Source: an uncultured Rikenellaceae bacterium | GTDB lineage: Bacteria; Bacteroidota; Bacteroidia; Bacteroidales; Rikenellaceae | Direction: 5' to 3' | NCBI GenBank assembly: GCA_947038135.1 | Contig: CAMQVM010000089.1 | Span: 1-6,707, forward strand | Length of the DNA stretch: 6,707 nucleotides | Part shown: positions 1-6,671 of the stretch, piece after piece | How the letters are laid out: every line of letters starts with the position of its first letter | Numbering within the stretch: position 1 is the first letter of the stretch | Program-made: the position numbers and the translations under genes | The notes under the pieces: model-generated | The model's input: only the letters and a program-made list of their open reading frames with translations | Database searches by the model: none | Told to the model about the DNA's origin: nothing

Positions 1-13
1 CCCTTCGGGAGCT

Positions 14-49
14 GGCTGATTCACAAAACCAAGGTTTTGCGAATCAGCC
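14..49. repeat. Long inverted repeat just past the antiporter stop codon; possible terminator
   Basis: Two perfect 9-bp arms (GGCTGATTC at 14-22, GAATCAGCC at 41-49) enclose one A/C mismatch (23 and 40) and a further perfect 7-bp pairing (CAAAACC at 24-30 with GGTTTTG at 33-39) around a 2-nt centre. The structure starts about 15 nt past the antiporter stop codon and would form a strong hairpin at the end of that transcript. On the minus strand it is followed by AGCTCCCGAAGGG, not a U-run, so it is not a textbook intrinsic terminator. It could be a non-canonical terminator, an mRNA 3'-end stabiliser or one copy of a dispersed palindromic repeat. The structure is plain in the sequence; the role is inferred. 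Confidence 0.6.
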
Positions 50-64
50 TATATAGTAAGTTTT

Positions 65-1243
65 CTACTCTTTAGTTAGTAGTTTTTTGTAGGTAGCATC
101 TATTCCAAAAGCTCCAAGTGGCGCAGATATAATAATTGATACCACGGCAACTGTCAATGCTATTTTTCCACACGGTAGCCCCATAGTAAGCGGTAGCGAG
201 CCTATTGCAGCTTGAACAGTAGCTTTAGGTATGTAGGCTATCATACAAAACAATCTCTCTCTCCACGAAAGTGAGGTTTTTGTCATGGACACAAATACGC
301 CAAACATTCTAAATACTAGTGCTAATAGAATTACAATTACAGTGGCGAATCCTGCCGATGCTGCATACTCTATATCGACTGTTGCACCTACTAAAACAAA
401 AAGGATTATTTCAGCAGCAACCCACAGTTTCGAGAATTTAGGAGATATACGCTTTGCAAGAACTGGGTAAAGCTGCAACATAGTAGCTCCCATAGCCATA
501 ATTGCTAGTAGTCCTGATATGGCTAATTTATCTTTAAGAGAGTGCTCTAATGTTAAAAACAAAAAAGCAGTACTTAGCATTACCAAAAGTTTTATAGAGT
601 CTCTTGTATGAATACGTTTGAATAGTGCTGTTAAAGCCACCCCTACACTAATACCTAATATTAAACCTGTTATGATAGATATAGGTATCTGCATCATGCT
701 CGCTGCTGAAACCTCTCCTCCTTGTGCTAGCGATGTAAATACAGTAAATAGCACAATCACAAAAACATCGTCAACCGAACCTCCAGCCATAATCATCTGC
801 GGAATACTTTTGTTTGTACCTATCTTTTTATCGATAAGAAGCAACATCTTAGGGACAATTATAGCTGGCGAGACTGCCGCAAGCACTGTTCCTATAATAG
901 CCGCTTCAAGGTAACTAACATCAAGCAGCAGTGGTGCAACAATTATAACACCTACTATCTCAAAGCAGGCAGGCACAAAGCACATAAGTAGCGCAGGTCG
1001 CCCAACCTTCTTAAGAGCTTTGACATCTAACCCAAGCCCTGCCCTCATTAAAATGACGACTAGTGCCATTTGTCGTAGGTCAACACTTATAGCTAAAAGT
1101 GATGGTGATAGCATATTTAGAACGTATGGTCCGAGTATCACACCCGTTAAAATCATTCCAAATAGTGAAGGGAATTTTAGCTTTCTAAAAATTGAGCCTA
1201 ATGTAAGCCCTAGTAGAAATATGTAGGCAATACTTGTTAACAT
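65..1243 (-). CDS. Cation:proton antiporter, NhaP/Kef-like (CPA superfamily)
   Basis: This 392-residue integral membrane protein should exchange Na+ or K+ for H+ across the inner membrane. It is almost entirely hydrophobic, with about 12-13 candidate helices and no soluble domain. Family features visible are RAGLGLD (67-73), the SPAIIVP stretch (125-131) in a discontinuous-helix-like region, paired acidic residues in SVDDV (D158, D159) at the place of the ion-binding acidic pair of CPA antiporters, and PKATVQAAIG (339-348) near the C-terminus. The protein ends soon after the last helix, so it has no TrkA-N/RCK nucleotide-binding tail as in KefB/KefC; the length fits a stand-alone exchanger. 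The ATG at 1243 is preceded by a weak purine stretch (AGAAGA). It lies 94 nt beyond dxs, past a hairpin, so it may be transcribed separately or by read-through. Whether it prefers Na+ or K+ cannot be told from sequence. Confidence 0.9.
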   Translation of the reverse strand: MLTSIAYIFLLGLTLGSIFRKLKFPSLFGMILTGVILGPYVLNMLSPSLLAISVDLRQMALVVILMRAGLGLDVKALKKVGRPALLMCFVPACFEIVGVIIVAPLLLDVSYLEAAIIGTVLAAVSPAIIVPKMLLLIDKKIGTNKSIPQMIMAGGSVDDVFVIVLFTVFTSLAQGGEVSAASMMQIPISIITGLILGISVGVALTALFKRIHTRDSIKLLVMLSTAFLFLTLEHSLKDKLAISGLLAIMAMGATMLQLYPVLAKRISPKFSKLWVAAEIILFVLVGATVDIEYAASAGFATVIVILLALVFRMFGVFVSMTKTSLSWRERLFCMIAYIPKATVQAAIGSLPLTMGLPCGKIALTVAVVSIIISAPLGAFGIDATYKKLLTKE

Positions 1244-1279
1244 TATATCTTCTATTTTTGGTCTGTTATAAAATTATAT

Positions 1280-1323
1280 TAGCCTCTAGCATAAGCTCAA
1301 TTTTATGCTCATAATAGAGGCTA
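1280..1323 (-). terminator. Terminator-like hairpin between dxs and the antiporter gene
   Basis: Perfect 9-bp arms (TAGCCTCTA at 1280-1288 and TAGAGGCTA at 1315-1323) enclose an inner 6-bp pairing (GCATAA at 1289-1294 with TTATGC at 1303-1308) and a 6-nt one-sided bulge. It starts about 15 nt past the dxs stop codon on the transcribed minus strand. It is followed there by an A/T-rich run (ATATAATTTTATAAC) instead of a clean U-tract. This fits a moderate, perhaps leaky terminator for the upstream operon. It also lies in the leader of any read-through transcript into the antiporter gene. Confidence 0.55.
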
Positions 1324-1337
1324 CTTATATTTGCTAA

Positions 1338-3203
1338 TTATTTAAGAAGCTCAACAATAGTCGATTTGATACCGTCTTTATTATAACCACATATACCTTT
1401 AAGCTCTTCGATACTACCATGATGGATAAACTTGTCAGGTATACCAAGCTTAGTAACTTTGCTGTTATATCCTTGAGCGTTAAAGTATGCTGCAATTTGT
1501 GAGCCTACACCATAATCTTTTGTGCCATCTTCAACAGTAATAACATTGCTAAATCGTGCTGCTATATCATCAAGCATAGTTTTATCTAGGGGTTTCGCAA
1601 AGCGTAAATCTATATGCTCTATTGTTATACCTTTTTCAGACTCTAGCTCTATAATAGCTTTTGAAGCATCTACTGCGGTGGCTCCTAGTGTTAAAACAGC
1701 AATAGTTGAGCCCTCTTTCAACCTCTCACTTTTACCTATTGGTATAGTTTCAAATTCACAACGCCAATCTTTTAAGCTTCCGTTACCTCGTGGATAGCGA
1801 ATAGCAAATGTTCCAAGCCCTCCAAGCGATGCTGTATACATAATATTGCGTAGTTCACGCTCATTGCGTGGAGCAGATATTGTTATATTTGGTATAGCGC
1901 TAAGGTAGGCTATATCAAAAGCACCATGGTGCGATGAACCATCCTCTCCAACTAGTCCGCTTCTATCTAAACATAACACTACATCTACATCTTGAAGCGC
2001 AATATCATGTATTATATTGTCGTATGCACGCTGCAAAAAGGATGAATATATGTTACAAAAAGGAAGTAGACCTGCTGTTGCTGCACCACCCGAAAACGTT
2101 ACTGCGTGTCCCTCTGCTATACCAACATCAAAAGCTCTTTTAGGCAGCTCTTTCTGCATTATGCACATCGATGAGCCCGATGGCATAGCTGGTGTTACAC
2201 CTATTATTCGTGGGTTTGCATTTGCTAAATCGAGCAGTGTATATCCAAATACATCTTGAAATTTTGTATACTCACTCTTGTTATTTGGACGCTCGCCTGT
2301 CTCTACATCAAAACACCCAGGAGCATGCCACATAGTTTGTGATGCCTCTGCTGGTGCATAACCCTTACCCTTTTTTGTTAATATATGAAGCAGTTTAGGC
2401 TCTTTTAACTTCTTTAGCCTTATTAATATAGATACCAGCTCTTGCACATTGTGACCATCGGTAACACCAAAGTATCTAAAGTTTAGAGCTTCAAATAGAT
2501 TGCCATGTTTTAACATAGATAGTTTTAGTAGGCTTAAAGTCTTTGCTACAAACTTTTTTGTTTTAGGTAGCCTATTTAAAAACAACCCTACCTTGCTCTT
2601 TAGTTTGTTGTATTTTGATGATATCGTCATCTTAATCAAATATTGATTAAGTGCACCTACATTTGGGTCTATCGACATATCATTGTCATTTAACACCACT
2701 AATATATCTCTTGATATCGCCCCTGCATTATTCAAACCCTCAAAAGCAAGTCCGCCACTCATTGCTCCATCACCTATAATTGCTACACTATGCGACTGAG
2801 ACTTTAGTATTTTCGCTGCTGCGTCCATTCCTAAGGCTGCTGATATTGATACTGAAGAGTGACCGCCACTAAAGCAGTCGTACTCGCTTTCGTTGCGGCG
2901 AGGAAATCCACTTATACCCCCCAACGTACGGTTTGTATGAAACAAATCACGTCTACCACTTAGTATCTTGTGGGTGTAGGCTTGGTGACCTACGTCCCAT
3001 ACTAAGTTATCAGTTGGAGCATCATACACATAGTGAAGTGCTACTGTAAGCTCCACTACACCAAGGTTTGACCCAAGGTGTCCAGGGTTGTCAGCTAAGT
3101 TCTTTATAATAAAAGCTCTGATTTCTTCGCATAGCTGAGGTAGCTGCGTTGGTGCTAAGGCTTTTAAATCCTTCGGACTATTAATGTTCTCTAAAAGTGT
3201 CAA
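1338..3203 (-). CDS. dxs: 1-deoxy-D-xylulose-5-phosphate synthase
   Basis: This 621-residue thiamine-diphosphate enzyme condenses pyruvate and glyceraldehyde 3-phosphate to DXP in the cytosol, the entry step of the MEP isoprenoid pathway and a source of thiamine and pyridoxal precursors. It matches the family in length and motif order: NPGHLGSNLGVVELT (39-53, catalytic-type H42), WDVGHQAYTHKILSGR (69-84), GGHSSVSIS (113-121), the ThDP motif from GDGAMSGG (144-151) to NDN (172-174), GIAEGHAVTF (361-370, with E364 activating ThDP), DRSGLVGEDGSSHHGAFD (413-430) and YPRG (470-473). The start is TTG at 3201-3203. An in-frame stop at 3216-3218 leaves no upstream ATG, and the N-terminus ENINSPKDLKAL aligns with usual DXS N-termini, so TTG (or less likely ATT at 3207-3209) is the start. 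It follows glnN by 30 nt and is probably cotranscribed with it. Confidence 0.97.
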   Translation of the reverse strand: MTLLENINSPKDLKALAPTQLPQLCEEIRAFIIKNLADNPGHLGSNLGVVELTVALHYVYDAPTDNLVWDVGHQAYTHKILSGRRDLFHTNRTLGGISGFPRRNESEYDCFSGGHSSVSISAALGMDAAAKILKSQSHSVAIIGDGAMSGGLAFEGLNNAGAISRDILVVLNDNDMSIDPNVGALNQYLIKMTISSKYNKLKSKVGLFLNRLPKTKKFVAKTLSLLKLSMLKHGNLFEALNFRYFGVTDGHNVQELVSILIRLKKLKEPKLLHILTKKGKGYAPAEASQTMWHAPGCFDVETGERPNNKSEYTKFQDVFGYTLLDLANANPRIIGVTPAMPSGSSMCIMQKELPKRAFDVGIAEGHAVTFSGGAATAGLLPFCNIYSSFLQRAYDNIIHDIALQDVDVVLCLDRSGLVGEDGSSHHGAFDIAYLSAIPNITISAPRNERELRNIMYTASLGGLGTFAIRYPRGNGSLKDWRCEFETIPIGKSERLKEGSTIAVLTLGATAVDASKAIIELESEKGITIEHIDLRFAKPLDKTMLDDIAARFSNVITVEDGTKDYGVGSQIAAYFNAQGYNSKVTKLGIPDKFIHHGSIEELKGICGYNKDGIKSTIVELLK

Positions 3204-3233
3204 ATCAATCTGTTTTTAAAGTTTTACTTACTA

Positions 3234-5423
3234 TTAATGTATCGTTAGTAGCTCTCTGTATTTAGGCAGAGGCCATAATTTATCATCAACTATTAATTCA
3301 AGTGCATCGATGTTCTCTCTTATATCATTCATATATGGAATAATATTGTTTGAGTACCCCTCAGCTTCGTTTTCTATGTTATTTTGAGATGATAGTATCT
3401 CTCGCATCTCTGCCATTTTCCTGCTATTTTCTCTAATCGCTTTTACATGATTAGATATGATTCTAATGGTTTTTATCTCTTCAGCACCCATGTCGTGATA
3501 GGTGTCAGGGAATATCTCTTTTAACCCCAAAACATTCTTAATTAGTATGTTTTGATATGTTATAACCGTAGGTATAACGTGATTTGCTGCTAAGTCGCCT
3601 ATCACCCTCGACTCTATCTCTATCTTTTTGATGTAGTTTTCGCTCTTTACCTCATACCGAGCCTTTAGCTCAACCTCTGTCATGATATTGTGGCGTTCAA
3701 ACAGCTCTATAAACTCTGGACGAAGGTAGCTTTTTATAGCCGCAGGTACATTTTTAAATACCTCTAAACCTCGCTCTTTTAGAGCCTTATCGTGCCACTC
3801 TTCACTGTAATTGTTCCCCTCAAAACGTATATTTTTTGATTGGTGTATATATTTACGTATCACCTGAAGTACAGCCTCATCTTTCTTTACCCCTGTGTTG
3901 ATTAAACTGTCTGCCTCTTTTTTAAACTGTTGCAGCTCCTCGGCTACTGCTGTATTTATTACAATTAGTGGTATAGCGCAGTTTGAAGATGATCCTGTAG
4001 CCCTAAACTCAAACCTATTTCCAGTAAATGCAAAAGGGCTGGTTCTGTTTCTATCAGTATTATCTAATAGTATCTCTGGTATCTTTCCAATATCTAGCTT
4101 AAGGTCACTCTTCTCATCAGGTGTCATTTTTTTATCGCTAACACGCTGTTCAATAGAGTCTAACACCTCATTTAGTGTAGTACCCGTAAATACCGACATT
4201 ACTGATGGAGGTGCTTCATTTGAGCCTAACCGAAGAGCATTTGAATGGCTTGCTATTGATGCCATCATATATAATCCATAGTCGTGTGCAGCCTTTATGG
4301 TGCTTACAAAAAAGACTAAAAACTGTATATTTGTCTTTGGCGTTTTTCCTGGAGCTAATAGATTAACACCTGTATTGGTGCATAGCGACCAGTTACAATG
4401 CTTGCCCGAGCCATTGATATCGTTGTATGGCTTTTCGTGAAATAACACCACTAGCTTATGTAGAGGAGCTATTTTTTTCATTAAAGTCATTAGCAGTGAG
4501 TTATGATCTACTGCTATATTTGCCTCTTCAAACATTGCAGCGCACTCAAATTGAGATGGTGCTGCTTCGTTGTGTCGAGTCTTTAGAGGTATACCAAGCC
4601 TATAAGCCCAGTTCTCGAACTCCTTCATAAATGCCGATACACGTGAAGGTATAGCACCAAAATAGTGATCTTCGAGCTGTTGGCTCTTTGCTGCACTGTG
4701 TCCCATAAGGGTACGCCCAGTCTGTATTAGGTCGGGGCGTGCTTCAAATAACTCTTGGTCAACCAAAAAATACTCCTGTTCCCATCCTAGTGTTACATCT
4801 ATGTTTGTTATATCTTTATCAAAATATTGACAAATATCTACTGCCGCCTTTTCAAGTGCACTAAGCGACTTTATAAGTGGTGTTTTGAAATCTAGTGCCG
4901 CACCTGTATACGCTACAAATATACTCGGTATACAGAGTGTTTGATCGAGTATAAAAGCTGGTGATGTAGGATCCCATGCTGAATAACCCCTAGCTTCAAA
5001 GGTATTACGTAGCCCTCCATTAGGAAATGATGAGGCATCGGGCTCTTGCTGAACCAACACATCACCCCTAAAGGTTTCAAAAGAGCCACCACTCCATATC
5101 GGCTCAAAAAAGGCGTCATGTTTCTCGGCAGTGGTGTTGTTTAGAGGGTGAAACCAGTGAGAATAGTGAGTTGCTCCTCGCTCCATAGCCCACGCTTTCA
5201 TGCCTGAGGCTACTTGATTAGCAATTTTACGGTCTATGCGTCTACTCCCTTTTATTGAGGTGCACACGCTATCGTAGGCATCCTTGGGAAGGTAGTGGCG
5301 CATTGTCTCCATGTTGAACACATCGGAGCCAAATATGTCTGATATTCTCTCAATACTAGAGCTTTGTTTGCAACTCGATTCATTGCTGAAGCTCTGTTTT
5401 GATGCAAATCTTAATAGTGTCAT
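3234..5423 (-). CDS. glnN: Glutamine synthetase type III
   Basis: This 729-residue enzyme makes glutamine from glutamate, ammonium and ATP in the cytosol and is the main ammonium-assimilating synthetase in many Bacteroidales. Its length fits GSIII, not the roughly 470-residue GSI. GSIII signatures run in order: AEKHDAF (99-105), QQEPDASSFPNGGLRNTFEA (125-144), GWEQEYFLVD (213-222, metal-ligand-type E215 and E217), TGRTLMGHS (235-243), TRHNEAAPSQFE (282-293), LFHEKPYNDINGSGKHCNWS (327-346, active-site-type H342), RLGSNEAPPS (398-407) and NRTSPFAFTGNRFEFR (459-474). The long helical C-terminal region (about 490-720) is typical of GSIII. No key residue appears lost. Known family members, such as the Bacteroides fragilis enzyme, are double-ring dodecamers. 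The gene sits 24 nt behind a membrane AraC-type regulator and 30 nt before dxs. An 18-bp palindrome touches its ATG, suggesting local transcriptional or translational control. Confidence 0.98.
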   Translation of the reverse strand: MTLLRFASKQSFSNESSCKQSSSIERISDIFGSDVFNMETMRHYLPKDAYDSVCTSIKGSRRIDRKIANQVASGMKAWAMERGATHYSHWFHPLNNTTAEKHDAFFEPIWSGGSFETFRGDVLVQQEPDASSFPNGGLRNTFEARGYSAWDPTSPAFILDQTLCIPSIFVAYTGAALDFKTPLIKSLSALEKAAVDICQYFDKDITNIDVTLGWEQEYFLVDQELFEARPDLIQTGRTLMGHSAAKSQQLEDHYFGAIPSRVSAFMKEFENWAYRLGIPLKTRHNEAAPSQFECAAMFEEANIAVDHNSLLMTLMKKIAPLHKLVVLFHEKPYNDINGSGKHCNWSLCTNTGVNLLAPGKTPKTNIQFLVFFVSTIKAAHDYGLYMMASIASHSNALRLGSNEAPPSVMSVFTGTTLNEVLDSIEQRVSDKKMTPDEKSDLKLDIGKIPEILLDNTDRNRTSPFAFTGNRFEFRATGSSSNCAIPLIVINTAVAEELQQFKKEADSLINTGVKKDEAVLQVIRKYIHQSKNIRFEGNNYSEEWHDKALKERGLEVFKNVPAAIKSYLRPEFIELFERHNIMTEVELKARYEVKSENYIKKIEIESRVIGDLAANHVIPTVITYQNILIKNVLGLKEIFPDTYHDMGAEEIKTIRIISNHVKAIRENSRKMAEMREILSSQNNIENEAEGYSNNIIPYMNDIRENIDALELIVDDKLWPLPKYRELLTIH

Positions 5424-5440
5424 TGTAACAGATATTACAA
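5423..5440. promoter_or_regulatory. TTGTAA-N6-TTACAA palindrome at the glnN start
   Basis: Perfect 6-bp arms (5423-5428 and 5435-5440) are separated by 6 bp (CAGATA) and occupy most of the 24-nt gap before glnN. The arm spacing is that of CRP/FNR-family operators (TGTGA-N6-TCACA type). The inner bases also satisfy GTA-N8-TAC, the pattern bound by the nitrogen regulator NtcA in cyanobacteria. Alternatively, the transcript could form a 6-bp hairpin whose 3' arm ends on the A of the glnN AUG and so affect translation. The symmetry is seen directly. Binding or folding is inferred, and arms this short in A/T-rich DNA can arise by chance. Confidence 0.4.
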
Positions 5441-5447
5441 AGTGATG

Positions 5448-6629
5448 TTAACTACGAGTTCTATATTTGCTTGGTGACTCACCAGTAAATTTTACAAATG
5501 CTCTATACATAGTACGGTCGCATTTAAATCCACATAGTTGACCTATGAAATTTAGAGAGTAGTTATTGTATTTTATATCTTTTAGTAGCTCCGTAGCATA
5601 CTCTACACGGCGCTTATTTATTAGATCAAAGAAGTTTACTTTGAATGTTTCGTTTATTACCTTTGATACATACGAGCGATTACTACCCGCAATTATTGCA
5701 AGTTGCTGAAGTGAAAGATCGGGGTTTAGATACACCTTCTTATCATTTAGCAACTCAATGATTTTATTACTCAAATCTAGTGTTTTGTCTTCGACCACCT
5801 CGTCACTGCTGCCAACTTCACATTGTTGTTGTTGTTGCTGCTGTATATCTTTTTGCTTATCACGATCTGCAAACCCAAACATCGGGTCGTCGCTCTCTAC
5901 TAGCTCTGCATCGCCCTGCTTTTGCCCCTTTAAAAAGAGTATAATCCATATAACCCATGTTAAAAAGGCATAGATATAGATAATAGACTCACCAGGTATC
6001 ATCAAACCTGTTATAAACAAAATAGTTAGCGTTAAGAATAGATATGTCACACCTTTTAGCCACCCTGTGTCTATACCATCGGTATATGAGTAGTTGTTTT
6101 CGATGCTATAATTGTAATTTGCCTGTCTTAGTGCTACTAGGCTGATAAACCCACCACTATAAAACAGTGAGATTGCTATAGCAACAAGACGCATCCACAC
6201 TAGAGGGTTGGATATATTTTCTGCAAAATCGTTCCAGCTCCGTAGGTCAGGATTATCTCCTATTGTAATCCAAAGAGTAAGATACACCACTACATATAAT
6301 ATAATTGGCGCATATACCATAACTCCCCTAAATACACTTGCCCAGTTACGTGAAAATAACTCTCTAGCATAGAGCAGCAGTATTGGCAATATTAAAGATT
6401 GACAAAGTATTGTTATAGGATCTAAAATCATTGGAGACTCCTGCTTTACTGCTATATAGTAAAAACTACCTAAAATTGCGGCAATAGAGCAGAGAAAAAA
6501 ATAACTTGCTAAAATCTTTTTCGCCTTGTTTTTATTATCGTTAACAAGAAGTATTATACCTAAAACTATCCCCGTAATAGAGAATATAAGTATTCCAGCG
6601 CTAGGTAATTGACTAAGTATGCTTCTCAT
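5448..6629 (-). CDS. Membrane-anchored AraC-family transcriptional regulator (7TM + HTH)
   Basis: This 393-residue protein joins a membrane sensor-like domain to a DNA-binding domain. Seven hydrophobic helices are visible at about 11-29, 38-59, 68-88, 101-123, 143-167, 191-211 and 214-234. Basic residues cluster in the loops after TM1, TM3 and TM7, predicting an outside N-terminus and a cytoplasmic C-terminus. A charged linker (about 235-285) contains seven consecutive glutamines (263-269). Residues 286-393 form the AraC-type double HTH: LSLQQLAIIAGSNRSYVSKV (305-324) and FIGQLCGFKCDRTMYRAF (361-378), ending GESPSKYR (383-390). Outside loops are short, so any ligand is probably small or membrane-embedded. 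The architecture is common in Bacteroidota; ligand and targets are unknown. It is first in a tight cluster with glnN and dxs, making glnN the best candidate target. The ATG at 6629 was chosen because in-frame upstream ATGs run into stops; its start region lies in a tandem repeat. Confidence 0.92.
   Translation of the reverse strand: MRSILSQLPSAGILIFSITGIVLGIILLVNDNKNKAKKILASYFFLCSIAAILGSFYYIAVKQESPMILDPITILCQSLILPILLLYARELFSRNWASVFRGVMVYAPIILYVVVYLTLWITIGDNPDLRSWNDFAENISNPLVWMRLVAIAISLFYSGGFISLVALRQANYNYSIENNYSYTDGIDTGWLKGVTYLFLTLTILFITGLMIPGESIIYIYAFLTWVIWIILFLKGQKQGDAELVESDDPMFGFADRDKQKDIQQQQQQQCEVGSSDEVVEDKTLDLSNKIIELLNDKKVYLNPDLSLQQLAIIAGSNRSYVSKVINETFKVNFFDLINKRRVEYATELLKDIKYNNYSLNFIGQLCGFKCDRTMYRAFVKFTGESPSKYRTRS
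5823..5843 (-). repeat. CAA/CAG trinucleotide repeat encoding a seven-glutamine tract
   Basis: Seven consecutive glutamine codons, two CAG then five CAA on the coding strand, encode residues 263-269 of the AraC-type regulator. They lie in the linker between the last membrane helix and the HTH domain. The near-perfect triplet run is prone to slippage, but changes of whole units would keep the reading frame and only alter linker length. Most simply it is a flexible low-complexity linker. Confidence 0.85.
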
Positions 6630-6670
6630 GATTTATTTGCTTTTCATGAATTATTTGCTTATCATGAATT
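6618..6670 (-). repeat. Threefold 18-bp tandem repeat spanning the regulator start codon
   Basis: On the minus strand the core WTCATGANAAGCAWA occurs three times at exact 18-bp steps, with ATGs at 6665-6663, 6647-6645 and 6629-6627. The two upstream units match at 16 of 18 positions. The third is conserved for about 12 bases and runs into the coding sequence. The first two ATGs open in-frame four-codon mini-ORFs (M-I-S-K-stop and M-K-S-K-stop), each closed by TAA before the next ATG. The third is the real regulator start (M-R-S-I). Possible roles are tandem or decoy initiation sites, direct-repeat operators for an AraC-type protein, or a slippage duplication without function. The repeat itself is directly visible. 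Confidence 0.75.
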
Positions 6671-6671
6671 T

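Noticed and set aside
285..2259. Several plus-strand open frames of 60-100 codons opposite the antiporter and dxs
   Set aside because: They lie entirely antisense to strongly conserved genes, have no recognisable domain, and their compositions look like back-translations of the real genes.
2617..2651. Two adjacent inverted repeats within dxs (GATGA-N5-TCATC and CTTAATCAA-N3-TTGATTAAG)
   Set aside because: They lie in a coding segment for a poorly conserved stretch of Dxs in A/T-rich DNA. No context suggests a regulatory role and chance is a sufficient explanation.
3895..4281. A 128-codon plus-strand open frame inside glnN
   Set aside because: It is antisense to the conserved GSIII core, including the region of the NRTSPFAF motif. 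It has no family resemblance, so it is a shadow frame.
4913..5119. A 68-codon minus-strand frame overlapping glnN out of frame
   Set aside because: The glnN frame is intact here and carries GSIII signatures. There is no sign of a frameshift or an overlapping gene.
5341..5423. Loosely repeated Lys-Gln-Ser and Ser-rich text near the GlnN N-terminus
   Set aside because: The DNA similarity is weak and the total protein length is normal for GSIII. N-termini of this family vary, so no repeat is claimed.
5758..5973. A plus-strand open frame with a poly-cysteine run
   Set aside because: The cysteine run is the reverse reading of the glutamine codon repeat in the regulator gene, so it is an artefact.
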